From: Aestuariimicrobium soli
GTDB lineage: Bacteria; Actinomycetota; Actinomycetes; Propionibacteriales; Propionibacteriaceae
Direction: 5' to 3'
DNA length: 64,000 nucleotides
Assembly (NCBI RefSeq): GCF_051192575.1
Contig: NZ_JBPJSQ010000003.1
Location: 1-64,000, forward strand
Shown here: piece by piece, positions 32,974-41,761 of the stretch
Layout: each line of letters begins with the position of its first letter
Position numbering within the stretch: the stretch's first letter is position 1
The notes under the pieces: model-generated
The model's database searches: none
What the model saw: only the letters and a program-made list of their open reading frames with translations
Told to the model about the DNA's origin: nothing
Translations under genes and position numbers: made by a program

Positions 32974-32992
32974 CGCGCAGGCTGCCTGCGCG
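32974..32992. promoter_or_regulatory. short perfect hairpin in the divergent region
   Basis: CGCGCAGG / CCTGCGCG, 8-bp perfect arms with a 3-nt loop, 28 bp before the TAGGGT box of the isomerase gene. A possible operator at about the -35 region. Confidence 0.35.
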
Positions 32993-33019
32993 AGCTCACC
33001 ATCGGGCCCGCCGGTTCAC

Positions 33020-33025
33020 TAGGGT
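33020..33025 (+). promoter_or_regulatory. -10 box of the gene at 33033, leaderless type
   Basis: TAGGGT seven bases before the ATG. Confidence 0.6.
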
Positions 33026-33032
33026 CAATCCC

Positions 33033-33965
33033 ATGCGCGTTGGATTCAGCTCATACAGCCTCCACCAGTACGTCGGCAGCGGACGCATGACCCTGCCCGA
33101 AGCCATCGAATGGTCGAAGGAGGCGGGCGCGGACCACATCGAGATCGCGGCCGGCTTCGCCAGCGACAACCCGCTGTGCGACCTCTCCGACCTGCCCAAC
33201 AACCGCCCGCTGGTCGATGCCATCAAGGCGACCCTCGAGAAGACCGGCCTGCCGATCGCCCAGATCGCCATCCCGGCCACCTTCTGGACCAAGCCGGAGA
33301 CCTCCGATGCCCAGGCGCCCGGGGCCGGCTCCCAGGCCAGCTCGGCCACCGGCATCGAGGCCGAGCTCGAGCGGGTCAAGGCATACCTCGACCTCTGCGA
33401 GGAGCTCGGTGTCGGTCTGCTGCGCCACGACGTCAGCCACGGCAACCACCCCGGCGACGACCTGCCGCTGTTCGAGCAGGCCCTGCCGGTGATCGCCGAG
33501 CACTCCAAGACGATCGCCCAGTACGCAGCCACCAAGGGTGTGCGCACCTCCATCGAGAACCACGGCTTCTTCGTGCAGGGTTCCGAGCGCGTGCGCCGCG
33601 TCATCCACGCCGTCGACGAGCCCAACTTCGGCACCACCCTCGACGTCGGCAACTTCCTGTGCCTCGACGAGAACCCCGTCGTGGCCGCCAGAAACAACAT
33701 CGCCTACGCCACCATCGTCCACTTCAAGGACTTCTACATCCGCGCAACCAACCCGGGCTTCGGCTTCTTCGGCACCCGCGGCGGCCAGTTCCTGCGCGGG
33801 GCCATCGTCGGTCAGGGCGACATCGACATGCCCGCCGTCGCCAAGGTCGTCAAGGAGTCCGGTTACGACGGCGACATCACCATCGAGTTCGAGGGCATCG
33901 AAGACGCCCTGCCCGCCTGCAAGGCCGCCCTCGAGAACACCCGTCGACTGCTGGACGAGGCCTGA
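33033..33965 (+). CDS. sugar phosphate isomerase/epimerase family protein (TIM barrel)
   Basis: 310-residue xylose-isomerase-like barrel. Segments MRVGFSSYSLHQYVGSGRM, TSIENHGFFVQG (Glu), TTLDVGNFLCLDENP (Asp), IVHFKDFYIR (His) and ITIEFEGIED (Glu) make a divalent-metal site. A Gly/Ser/Ala-rich insert lies at about residues 95-112. It pairs with the Gfo/Idh gene 54 bp on, mirroring the cluster at 8233-11244. The substrate is unknown. The start is fixed by the TAGGGT box seven bases upstream. Confidence 0.8.
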   Translation: MRVGFSSYSLHQYVGSGRMTLPEAIEWSKEAGADHIEIAAGFASDNPLCDLSDLPNNRPLVDAIKATLEKTGLPIAQIAIPATFWTKPETSDAQAPGAGSQASSATGIEAELERVKAYLDLCEELGVGLLRHDVSHGNHPGDDLPLFEQALPVIAEHSKTIAQYAATKGVRTSIENHGFFVQGSERVRRVIHAVDEPNFGTTLDVGNFLCLDENPVVAARNNIAYATIVHFKDFYIRATNPGFGFFGTRGGQFLRGAIVGQGDIDMPAVAKVVKESGYDGDITIEFEGIEDALPACKAALENTRRLLDEA

Positions 33966-34019
33966 GCCGGGCCTCGGCCCTCGTCCGACATCACGCCACA
34001 CCACACCGGAAGGACATTC

Positions 34020-35081
34020 ATGAGCAAGGTCGGAATCGGCGTCATCGGCGCCGGCAACATCTCGGAGTCGCACGTCGGCGCCTACCAGCAGCGTGACGAC
34101 GTCGAGCTCGTCGCCATCGCCGACCAGGTGGCCGAGCGCGCCGCCGAGAAGGCGACGCTGCACGGGTTCGCGCACAGCTACGGCTCGGTCGAGGAACTGC
34201 TGGCCCGCGACGACATCGACGCGGTCAGCATCTGCACCTGGAACAACTCGCACGCCTCGATCGCCATGCAGGCGCTGCGGGCCGGCAAGCACGTGCTCGG
34301 CGAGAAGCCGCTGTGCAAGACCGTCGACGAGGCCCTGGAGCTCGAGAAGGTGGTGGCCGAGACCGGCAAGCACTTCGAGCTGGGCCAGGTGCGTCGCTAC
34401 GGCCAGAACGCCACCGTGCTGAAGAAGTTCATCGACTCCGGCGACCTCGGCGACATCCACTACGCGAAGGCCTCGATGCTGCGCCGCGCCGGCAACCCCG
34501 GTGGCTGGTTCGCCGACCCCGAGCGGTCGGGCGGTGGCCCGCTGATCGACATCGGCGTGCACTGCATCGACCTGGCGTGGTGGCTGATGGGCAAGCCGAA
34601 GGTGGCCTCGATCAGCGCCAACTCGTACTCCTCGATCGGCAACCGCGCCAACATCACCTCGCTCGACCGTTGGCTGGCCTCCGACTACGACCCGGCCGTG
34701 AACGGGGTGGAAGACCTGGTCAACGCCGTCATCCGCTTCGAGAACGGTGCCTCGATCGTCACCGACGTGTCGTACTCGCTGCACATCCCGCAGGAGACGA
34801 TGCTGGTGGCCGTCTACGGCGACAAGGGCGGCGCCGAGCTGGAGCCCCGACTGAAGCTCGTCACCGAGAAGTACGACACCATCCTCAACGTCGACCCGCA
34901 GATCCAGAGCCCGAGCTTCGACTTCGCGTCGTTCTCGAAGGAGATCGCGCACTTCGTCGACCTGGTCAAGGGCGAGGCCGAGCCGTTCGTCCCGGTTGCC
35001 GACGGCGTCGAGATGATCCGCATCCTGAGGGGTATCTACGAGTCGGCCGAGGCCGGCAAGGAGATCACCATCCAGCGCTGA
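34020..35081 (+). CDS. Gfo/Idh/MocA family oxidoreductase
   Basis: 353-residue NAD(P)-dependent sugar or cyclitol dehydrogenase. VGIGVIGAGNISESHVGAY opens the Rossmann fold; GEKPLCKTVDEA is the family signature with the active-site Lys; GGGPLIDIGVHCIDLAWW supplies the catalytic-site His. It is the partner of the isomerase upstream. It shares the AAGGACATTC leader with the dehydrogenase gene at 9058, and the two proteins are related but far from identical. A long inverted repeat follows at 35092. Confidence 0.85.
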   Translation: MSKVGIGVIGAGNISESHVGAYQQRDDVELVAIADQVAERAAEKATLHGFAHSYGSVEELLARDDIDAVSICTWNNSHASIAMQALRAGKHVLGEKPLCKTVDEALELEKVVAETGKHFELGQVRRYGQNATVLKKFIDSGDLGDIHYAKASMLRRAGNPGGWFADPERSGGGPLIDIGVHCIDLAWWLMGKPKVASISANSYSSIGNRANITSLDRWLASDYDPAVNGVEDLVNAVIRFENGASIVTDVSYSLHIPQETMLVAVYGDKGGAELEPRLKLVTEKYDTILNVDPQIQSPSFDFASFSKEIAHFVDLVKGEAEPFVPVADGVEMIRILRGIYESAEAGKEITIQR

Positions 35082-35091
35082 CCCCAGGGCT

Positions 35092-35132
35092 GGCTGCACG
35101 ATCGACCACGCCCTGTGCACGATCGTGCAGCC
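35092..35132 (+). promoter_or_regulatory. inverted repeat containing a 14-bp palindrome, upstream of glpA
   Basis: 13-bp perfect arms (35092-35104 and 35120-35132). The right side also forms a perfect palindrome, TGCACGATCGTGCA (35116-35129), with a half copy TGCACGATCG on the left. It lies 10 bp after the dehydrogenase stop and 136 bp before glpA. Either a terminator or an operator for the glp operon. Confidence 0.5.
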
Positions 35133-35267
35133 CGCCAGTGGGTGGGTGCACTTCCGCCCCCGGCGACCGCGATCCACCTCCGCGGCGGCGCCCGACGAAC
35201 TAGGGTCGAGCACACGAGTTCGACTTCTGGTCGGGCTCCAGTTCTCGGGCGGTCGCAGGAGGGTTCA

Positions 35268-36899
35268 GTGAAGAAGCTCAGCGCTGATGTCGTCGTGATC
35301 GGCGGCGGGGCCACCGGGGCGGGCGTCGTCCGCGATGCCGCTCTGCGCGGCTATTCGGCCATCCTGCTGGACAAGGCCGACCTCGGCCAGGGCACCACCG
35401 GCCGCTACCACGGGCTGCTCCACTCCGGCGGACGTTACGTCGTGTCCGACCCCCACTCGGCCACCGAGTGCGCCGAGGAGAACGCGATCATCACCCGCAT
35501 CCAACCCCACTGCGTCGAGGCGACCGGTGGGTTGTTCGTCGTCGGCCCGGACGACGACCCGTCCTACGCCGAGCAGTTCCTCCCCGCGGCGCAGGCCACC
35601 CGGGTGCCCGCCGCCGAGATCTCCATCGCCGAGGCGCTGCGCCGCGAGCCGCGCCTGAACCCGCGCATGCAGCGTGTCTTCGAGGTGACCGATGCCTCGG
35701 TCGACGGTTGGCAGATGGTGTGGGGGGCCGCCCGCGACGCCGTGCGCCACGGTGCCCGCGTGCTCACCTACCACCGCGTGGTCGACATTCTCACCGCCGA
35801 CGGCAAGGTCACCGCCGTGAGGGCGCTCGACGAGAAGACCGGCGACGAGGTCACCATCGAGTGCGGTTTCGTGCTGAACACCGGCGGGCCGTGGGCCGGC
35901 AAGATCGCCCACCTGGCCGGCTGTGAGGACGTCGAGGTGGTGCCCGGTCGCGGCATCATGATCGCGATGAACCACCGGCTGGTGAACACCGTGGTCAACC
36001 GCTGCATCTACCCCGCCGACGGCGACATTCTCGTGCCCGTGCACACCGTCAGCATCATCGGCACCACCGATGTGCGTGCCGACGACCCCGACCGCCTCGA
36101 GATCCCCCGCGACGAGGTGCAGCAGATGCTCGACGCCGGCGAGGTGCTCGTGCCGGGGTTCCGCCAGGCCAGGGCGGTGCACGCGTGGGCGGGGGCTCGT
36201 CCGCTGTTCAACGACCCCAAGGCCCACGCGAGTGACACCCGGCACATGACCCGCGGCATGAGCATTCTGCGCCACGACGAACGCGATGGCCTGCAGGGCA
36301 TGATCTCGATCATTGGCGGCAAGCTGACCACCTACCGGCTGATGGCCGAGCGCATGGTCGACGCGATGTGCGAGCAGTTGGGTGATGACCGCCCGTGCAC
36401 GACCGCGACCACGGCGCTCGACGACAGCGACACCAAGACCTACCTGGTGACCCACCGGCTCGAGGAACGCGAGCACGAACGGTCGAACCACGCGCATTCC
36501 CATGCCGAACTGCCCGCCACCTGCGATGACGACCGCGCCGACCTCGACGACCAGATCGTCTGCGAGTGCGAGTTGATGACTCGCGGCATGATCACCCAGC
36601 TGATGGCCGAGCAGCCGACCGCCAACTTCGACGACCTGCGCCGGCAGCTGCGACTGGGCATGGGGCCTTGTCAGGGCGGGTTCTGCTCGATGCGGGCCAC
36701 CGGCATCGCGGTGGAGGAGAAGATGGTCGACATCTCGCGGGCGACCGCGCTGATGCGCCGATTCCTCGCCAACCGCTGGATCGGTCTGTGGCCGATCATG
36801 TATGGCGACCAGGTGCGTCAGACCAGCCTCGACAACTGGATCTTCCACGGCATGTTCGACCTCGAGCACCTGCCGGCCGACGAACAGGAGGTCGTGTGA
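35268..36899 (+). CDS. glpA: anaerobic glycerol-3-phosphate dehydrogenase, FAD subunit A
   Basis: 543 residues. It oxidises glycerol 3-phosphate to dihydroxyacetone phosphate and passes electrons through GlpB and GlpC to the quinone pool. FAD site VVIGGGATGAGVVRDAALRG at the N-terminus; GTTGRYHGLLHSGGRYV follows, a substrate and flavin region. The C-terminus (from about residue 425) has a BFD-like Fe-S domain with CEC and GPCQGGFC, typical of GlpA but not of aerobic GlpD. The GTG at 35268 follows GGAGGG. First gene of glpABC, whose stops and starts overlap as TGATG. Confidence 0.92.
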   Translation: MKKLSADVVVIGGGATGAGVVRDAALRGYSAILLDKADLGQGTTGRYHGLLHSGGRYVVSDPHSATECAEENAIITRIQPHCVEATGGLFVVGPDDDPSYAEQFLPAAQATRVPAAEISIAEALRREPRLNPRMQRVFEVTDASVDGWQMVWGAARDAVRHGARVLTYHRVVDILTADGKVTAVRALDEKTGDEVTIECGFVLNTGGPWAGKIAHLAGCEDVEVVPGRGIMIAMNHRLVNTVVNRCIYPADGDILVPVHTVSIIGTTDVRADDPDRLEIPRDEVQQMLDAGEVLVPGFRQARAVHAWAGARPLFNDPKAHASDTRHMTRGMSILRHDERDGLQGMISIIGGKLTTYRLMAERMVDAMCEQLGDDRPCTTATTALDDSDTKTYLVTHRLEEREHERSNHAHSHAELPATCDDDRADLDDQIVCECELMTRGMITQLMAEQPTANFDDLRRQLRLGMGPCQGGFCSMRATGIAVEEKMVDISRATALMRRFLANRWIGLWPIMYGDQVRQTSLDNWIFHGMFDLEHLPADEQEVV

Positions 36900-38263
36900 T
36901 GGCGCGCATCGTCGTGGTCGGGTCGGGGTTCGCCGGCCTGTACGCCGCCTGCACCCTCGACCGAGCCGGGCACCAGGTGACCGTCGTCACCCAGGGCCTG
37001 GGGGGCATGCAGCTCAGCCAGGGCACGCTCGACGTGCTGGGTTATCGACTCGCGGACGACGGCACCAGTGAGCGCGTGGCCGATCCGTTGGCCGCCGTCG
37101 ACGAGCTGCCCGAGTCCCACCCTTACCGCGTGATCGGTGCCGACGCCGTCGAGCGCGGCATCTCCGAGTTCCTCGGGCTGGCCGGCGGCGACTGGGTGGG
37201 GGACGGGCACCGTCCGACGTACCTGCCGACCGCGGTCGGGGCGTGGCGGCCGACGGCTCTGGCGCCGGCCTCGATGGCCGCCGGGGCCGCCGAGCCGGGC
37301 AAGCACCTGCACCTGGTCGGGCTGCGACAGCTGAAGGACTTCCATGCGCAGTTGATCGCCACCAACCTGCCGCGCACCCGGCTGGCCGACCTGGGCGTCG
37401 GCGAGGGCGCGGTCACCACCTCGTGGAGTTCGATGGACTTCCTGGCCCGGGCCGGCGAGATCGATTCATCGCCGGTGGTGTACGCGCGGGCTGTGGACGA
37501 CCCGACCGTGCTGTCGCGGTTCGCCGACCGGCTGGCCACCCACGTGCGTGACCAGCAGGTGCCCGCCGAGGCGGTGGTGGGCCTGCCGGCCATCCTCGGT
37601 CTCGAGCGCCACCGCGAGGTCGTGGCCACCCTGGAGAACAAGCTGGGGCGGCGCGTCTTCGAGATCTGCATGCAGCCGCCGTCGGTGCCCGGCATGCGCC
37701 TGAACCAGGCCCTGATGCGCACCTTCAAGGCCGGTCACGGTCGCTGGCTGCTGGGGTCGTCCGTCGTCGGGGTGAGAACGGACGACGGCCGCGTCACCCA
37801 CGTGACCGTCGGGGTCGCTGGCGGCAGCCGCGATCTGGCCTGCGACCACGTCGTCTTCGCTCCGGGTGGCTTCGAATCGGGATCGCTCGAGCTCGACTCG
37901 TACAACGAAGTGCGCGAGACCGCGCTGGGGCTGCCGGTGCACGCTGCCGGCGGAGTCGGCCCCGTGGAGCCGATCGAGAAGTTGGTGCACGGCGACTACT
38001 GGGGCCCGCCGCAGCAGTTGTTCGCGGTCGGGCTGCGCACCGATGAGTCGATGCGCCCTGTCGACCACGACGGACGAGTCGTCTGGCAGAACCTGCATGC
38101 GGCGGGGTCGATCCTGGCGGGCGCGACCCGCTGGGAGGAGAAGTCGGGTGAGGGGATCGCCCTGGGTTCGGCCAGGCGAGCGGTCGACGCGATCTTGGCC
38201 CAGGATGAAGGCGCCCCTGCGGGGGTGCAGGGGGTCGTCCCCCGCGATGAAAGGCAGCACTGA
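36899..38263 (+). CDS. glpB: anaerobic glycerol-3-phosphate dehydrogenase subunit B
   Basis: 454-residue flavoprotein subunit. RIVVVGSGFAGLYAACTLDRAGH is the FMN/FAD-binding start; GGMQLSQGTLDVLGY, TYLPTAVGAWRPTALAP and FAPGGFESGSLELD match GlpB. The C-terminal 20 residues are a poorly conserved tail. It is encoded within the glp operon with a TGATG junction at each end (36897-36901 and 38261-38265), which suggests tight stoichiometry of the complex. Confidence 0.9.
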   Translation: MARIVVVGSGFAGLYAACTLDRAGHQVTVVTQGLGGMQLSQGTLDVLGYRLADDGTSERVADPLAAVDELPESHPYRVIGADAVERGISEFLGLAGGDWVGDGHRPTYLPTAVGAWRPTALAPASMAAGAAEPGKHLHLVGLRQLKDFHAQLIATNLPRTRLADLGVGEGAVTTSWSSMDFLARAGEIDSSPVVYARAVDDPTVLSRFADRLATHVRDQQVPAEAVVGLPAILGLERHREVVATLENKLGRRVFEICMQPPSVPGMRLNQALMRTFKAGHGRWLLGSSVVGVRTDDGRVTHVTVGVAGGSRDLACDHVVFAPGGFESGSLELDSYNEVRETALGLPVHAAGGVGPVEPIEKLVHGDYWGPPQQLFAVGLRTDESMRPVDHDGRVVWQNLHAAGSILAGATRWEEKSGEGIALGSARRAVDAILAQDEGAPAGVQGVVPRDERQH

Positions 38264-39495
38264 TGGCTCACGAACATGACCAGCTGAACCGGGCCAGCCT
38301 TGACCACTGCGTCAAGTGCACCATCTGCGAGACCCAGTGCCCGGTGGCGCGGGTCACCCCGCTGTTCCCCGGGCCCAAGTTCGTGGGCCCGCAGGCCGAG
38401 CGGTTCCGCGACGGCGAGTCGGTCGACCACTCCATCGACTACTGCTCGAGCTGCGGCATCTGCACCCAGGCGTGCCCGCAGGGGGTGAAGATCGCCGAGT
38501 TGAACACCCAGGCGCGCGCGGTGATGAAGGAGGAGCACATGCCGCTGCGCGACCGGCTGATCGCGCAGACCACGCTGATGGGGGCGATGATGAACCCCGT
38601 CGCACCGCTGGCCAATGCGGCGCTGGGGAATGGGCTCGTCCGTGGGGTGATCCAGGCGACGTTCAAGGTGGCCAAGGATGCCCCCATGCCGCCGGCCCAA
38701 CGGCAGACGCTGGCCCAGTGGCTGCGCAAGCGCAAGGCGCCGACGACCCCGGTCACCCGCGGCACGGTGGTCTTCTTCCACGGCTGCGCCGGCGGCTACT
38801 TCGAGGTGCAGACGTCGAAGGCGGCCATCGAGGTGCTCGAGCACCTGGGCTACGAGGTGCTGGTGCCCAAGCAGGGGTGCTGCGGTCTGGCGCAGCAGTC
38901 CAACGGACTCTTCGACGGGGCCAGGCGGTCGGTGATGGCGCTGTGCGACGACCTGCTGGCGGCCGGGGAGTTGACCATCGTGTCGGCCTCCGGGTCGTGC
39001 ACGGGCATGCTCAAGCACGAGGCCCACACGATTCTGGGCATCGATGACCCGCGGCTGGCCACGGTCGGCACTCGCATCCGTGACATCTCGGAGTTCCTGC
39101 TGGAGTTGTACGACGCCGGCGAGCTCGACCCGGCCCAGTTCCGCGAGACGACGGTGACGCTGCCGTACCACCAGCCCTGCCAGGTGAAGTCGCAGGGCAT
39201 GGGCATGCCTGCCAAGTCACTGATGCAGTTGATTCCGGGCGTCACGGTCGCGGAGTCGGGTCAGCCCTGCTGCGGCATCGCCGGCACCTACGGGTTGAAG
39301 GCCGAGAAGTATGCGATCGCCCAGGAGGTGGGTCGTCCGGTGTTCGAGATGGTGAAGGCGACCAACACCGAGCTGGCCACGTGTGACACCGAGACCTGCC
39401 GCTGGCAGATTCGCAAGGGGTCGGGTGTGAACACGGTGCACCCGATCGAGGTCGTGCACCACGCTCTGGGGTTGGGCACGCTGGCCGGTCTGTGA
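38263..39495 (+). CDS. glpC: anaerobic glycerol-3-phosphate dehydrogenase Fe-S subunit C
   Basis: 410 residues. Two [4Fe-4S] sites, CVKCTICETQCP (16-27) and CSSCGICTQACP (about 61-72), feed electrons from the flavin subunits. Two CCG domains follow (CCGLAQQSNG near 207 and CCGIAGTYG near 337), as in HdrB/GlpC proteins that contact the membrane quinone. Presence of a full glpABC set points to growth on glycerol with anaerobic acceptors. Last gene of the operon; it converges on the gene at 39531 with a 35-bp gap. Confidence 0.92.
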   Translation: MAHEHDQLNRASLDHCVKCTICETQCPVARVTPLFPGPKFVGPQAERFRDGESVDHSIDYCSSCGICTQACPQGVKIAELNTQARAVMKEEHMPLRDRLIAQTTLMGAMMNPVAPLANAALGNGLVRGVIQATFKVAKDAPMPPAQRQTLAQWLRKRKAPTTPVTRGTVVFFHGCAGGYFEVQTSKAAIEVLEHLGYEVLVPKQGCCGLAQQSNGLFDGARRSVMALCDDLLAAGELTIVSASGSCTGMLKHEAHTILGIDDPRLATVGTRIRDISEFLLELYDAGELDPAQFRETTVTLPYHQPCQVKSQGMGMPAKSLMQLIPGVTVAESGQPCCGIAGTYGLKAEKYAIAQEVGRPVFEMVKATNTELATCDTETCRWQIRKGSGVNTVHPIEVVHHALGLGTLAGL

Positions 39496-39530
39496 ACCCG
39501 GACGGCGCCGGGCGTGGGTACCGGAGGGGT

Positions 39531-40133
39531 TCAGGGCAGCTGCTTCTGCAGGTCCTGGACGGCGGCCGCGAGCGGCTCGATGGGGACGCCTCGCCCCTCG
39601 ACGGTGATGGCTCCGCCGTCGGAGGTCGGGAAGGCGCAGGTCAGCGTGTCTGAGATCAGGGCCCGCCCGCAGATGACGGTGCCGTAGTTCAGGGTCCACT
39701 TCATCTCGGACGCGAACAGCGCCTTGCCGGCGGGCGCCGGCGCCCACTGCACCATCAGCGTGCCCAGCGAGCCGTCGGAATAGACGACGGGCGCCTTCTC
39801 CGAGAACAGTTCAGGTTCCTCCGGCAGTACCGTCCAACCGCCGACCAGTTCCGAGGGGCGCGGCTGCTGGTCGGCCTGCTTCGCGGGGAACGACACCGGG
39901 GTGGCCGAGGTGTCGTACTCCGGTTCCTTGATCGGGGTGGGGGTTCCGGTCAGCGGTGGTGGGGCGGTGAGGGGTGGCTGCGCGAGCGGGGCCTCGCCTC
40001 GTCCGACCATCAGATTGGTGCCCACGACCAGTCCGGCGGCGAGCAGCGCGACGCAGCCCACCAGGACGACCCAGCGCACGCGCGAGGGGCCGCCCGGGCG
40101 GGCTGGGGTCGGGTCGGACGAGGGAGCCGTCAT
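39531..40133 (-). CDS. membrane-anchored two-Cys ectodomain protein
   Basis: 200 residues: a short cytoplasmic N-terminus, one membrane helix (about 21-44), a Pro/Thr-rich linker and an outside domain of 110 residues. The domain ends with VICG..., Cys155 and Cys166 ten residues apart, then SDGGAITVEGRG. The same C-G-x8-9-C pattern is seen in the proteins at 40130 and 47433, so I treat them as one paralogous family. Function is not recognised. It is coupled to the upstream repeat protein by ATGA. Confidence 0.65.
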   Translation of the reverse strand: MTAPSSDPTPARPGGPSRVRWVVLVGCVALLAAGLVVGTNLMVGRGEAPLAQPPLTAPPPLTGTPTPIKEPEYDTSATPVSFPAKQADQQPRPSELVGGWTVLPEEPELFSEKAPVVYSDGSLGTLMVQWAPAPAGKALFASEMKWTLNYGTVICGRALISDTLTCAFPTSDGGAITVEGRGVPIEPLAAAVQDLQKQLP

Positions 40134-41080
40134 GCGGGCAGCTGGTCGTAGACGGCGTTGGCGACCTTGGCGATCTCGTTGACCTCGACGCGGGAGGTGA
40201 AGTACCGGAAGTAGGTGTCGTCGGAGTTCTTGACCAGGCAGTAGTTCAGGCTGGTGCTGAGCTTGCCGCACTCGGCGACGCCCACCGTGACCCGGTCGTT
40301 GAGGCGGTTGACGTTGCGCTTGTAGGCGCCGTTGTCGCGGGTCAGGTTCACCAACACGTAGCCGGACGAGCCGTCGCGGTAGGTGTAGCTGCCGCTGGAG
40401 CCGAAGGTGTCCTGGGTGCCCGCGAACGTGTAGCCGGCGGCGCTCTTGGGGATCGGCTTGCCGACCGCGGCCTTCGGCGGTCCGCCCTCGGCGGTGGTCT
40501 TGTTGTTGTCGCGACCGAGGAACGAGACCATGCCGGCGACGACCGCGATGATCACCACCAGACCGACGACCCCGCCGATCAGCAGCGGGGCGGGCCCGCG
40601 ACGCCGGGTGGTGGTGCCGGAGAACTGGTAGGGCTGCCCGTAGGCCTGTTGACCGTACGCCTGCTGTCCGTAGGGCTGTTGACCCGGAGGCTGTTGGCCG
40701 TATCCCTGCTGGCCGTACCCCTGTGGGGCGGGGGGCTGCTGACCGTACGGCTGCTGCCCGTAGCCCGCTTGTTCGTAGCCCTGTTGTCCGTAGGGCTGCT
40801 GGGTGGGGGGCTGCTGACCGTAGGGCTGCTGACCATAGCCTTGCTGCCCGTACCCCTGCTGGTCGTAGCCCTGCTGCCCGTACCCCGGCTGAGCCACCCC
40901 CGGCGGGGGCGCCGCCGAAGCCTGCCCCTGGGGTTGCTGAGGCGCCCCGAAGCGCTGCTGGCTGCCCGTGTAGTCGGGGGCCTGCTCCGAGGGGCGGCCG
41001 AGGGCGGCGCTCGACTCGTCCTGAGCGGGGTCGTTCAACCACGAGGGGGTGTTCCAGTCGCGCGACTGAGGATCGTTCAT
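40130..41080 (-). CDS. Tyr-Gly-Gln-Gln repeat membrane protein with two-Cys ectodomain
   Basis: 316 residues. Residues 66-150 are near-perfect repeats of (G/P/A)YGQQ broken by PPxQQ, a prion-like low-complexity tract on the cytoplasmic side. One membrane helix follows (166-188), then an outside domain with Cys271 and Cys281 in ECGK...NYCLV and DDTYFRYFTS. The ectodomain aligns by eye with the one at 47433 (CG...LDYCFLQGADDTYMSFF). Function unknown. The ATG follows GGAGAGG, and a TAGGCT box lies at 41100-41105, giving a short leader. It is the promoter-proximal gene of a pair with 39531. Confidence 0.7.
   Translation of the reverse strand: MNDPQSRDWNTPSWLNDPAQDESSAALGRPSEQAPDYTGSQQRFGAPQQPQGQASAAPPPGVAQPGYGQQGYDQQGYGQQGYGQQPYGQQPPTQQPYGQQGYEQAGYGQQPYGQQPPAPQGYGQQGYGQQPPGQQPYGQQAYGQQAYGQPYQFSGTTTRRRGPAPLLIGGVVGLVVIIAVVAGMVSFLGRDNNKTTAEGGPPKAAVGKPIPKSAAGYTFAGTQDTFGSSGSYTYRDGSSGYVLVNLTRDNGAYKRNVNRLNDRVTVGVAECGKLSTSLNYCLVKNSDDTYFRYFTSRVEVNEIAKVANAVYDQLPA
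40631..40885. repeat. tandem repeat encoding the YGQQ tract
   Basis: Degenerate 15-bp-based repeats of the TAGGGCTGCTGACCG type run through 255 bp and encode residues 66-150 of the gene at 40130-41080. Length variation between strains is likely. Confidence 0.75.
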
Positions 41081-41099
41081 GGGCCTCTCCTTTGCACTC

Positions 41100-41105
41100 A
41101 GCCTA
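41100..41105 (-). promoter_or_regulatory. -10 box of the YGQQ-repeat gene
   Basis: TAGGCT on the minus strand, 19 bases before the ATG at 41080. The short leader carries a GGAGAGG ribosome site, unlike the leaderless genes. Confidence 0.5.
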
Positions 41106-41174
41106 GGCGGTGGCGGTTCCACCAGAGCGGACGATCCGACGCGTCCCTGCCGGTGACGGCTCCCGCCGGGGCGT

Positions 41175-41216
41175 CGGCTCATCGGCGGCGGCTCATCGGC
41201 GCCGGCTCATCGGCGG
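41175..41216. repeat. three tandem copies of a 14-bp unit at a gene end
   Basis: CGGCTCATCGGCGG at 41175-41188, 41189-41202 (one change) and 41203-41216. The unit contains TCA, so each copy carries a stop on the minus strand in one frame; the copy at 41203 supplies the stop of the gene at 41207. Confidence 0.7.
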
Positions 41217-41761
41217 CGCGGCAACACTCGTCCGGCCACCACCGCGACGGCGGCCACGGCCAGCACGATCCACACCCACCCCCGCGCCACCCACGTGGGT
41301 GACACCTGGCTGACCCCGGCGACCACCCCGATGGCCGCGAGACAGGCCACCAGATAGAGCGCGGCGGCTCGTCCGAGGGGGGCGAGTGCCGCGCGGCGAA
41401 CGGTCTGGTGCGAGGGTCCGGTGGCCGCCCAGGCCGACGCCTGGTGCACCAGCGCCAGCCCGATCGCGACGGCGGCGGCCTGCCACCACGGAGCGTGCCA
41501 GCCGCCGATCAGCCACCACAACAGCACGATCACGACGAAGACGGCGGGCAGGCCGGTGTCGGGTTTGATGGCCGAAGCCACGAGCGCCACCGCGGCCAAG
41601 GCGAACAGCAGCGGCGAGATGAAGACGTCGAGCCAGTTCTGGGTCAGCAGGCAGACGCCGGTGCCAGCGACGAGCAGCACGAGCCGGAGCAGCCATTGGA
41701 ACGGCGAGGTACGGGCGGCCACCTGCAGCCAGCGGGCGATGACATCGGCGAGATCGTTCAT
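41207..41761 (-). CDS. uncharacterised membrane protein of the MoxR-DUF58 locus
   Basis: 184 residues with about six hydrophobic segments starting at residue 20; the central LPAVFVVIVLLWWLIGGWHAPWW is notable for Trp. No named family recognised. The start overlaps the DUF58 stop (ATGA at 41758-41761), so it is the last gene of the moxR-DUF58 operon. The stop codon lies in a 14-bp tandem repeat. Confidence 0.65.
   Translation of the reverse strand: MNDLADVIARWLQVAARTSPFQWLLRLVLLVAGTGVCLLTQNWLDVFISPLLFALAAVALVASAIKPDTGLPAVFVVIVLLWWLIGGWHAPWWQAAAVAIGLALVHQASAWAATGPSHQTVRRAALAPLGRAAALYLVACLAAIGVVAGVSQVSPTWVARGWVWIVLAVAAVAVVAGRVLPRRR

Noticed and set aside
39531..41042. One long minus-strand open frame of 503 codons
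   Set aside because: It runs through two genes in the wrong frame for the upstream half. The real proteins are at 40130-41080 and 39531-40133, joined by an ATGA overlap and each with a sensible membrane protein layout.
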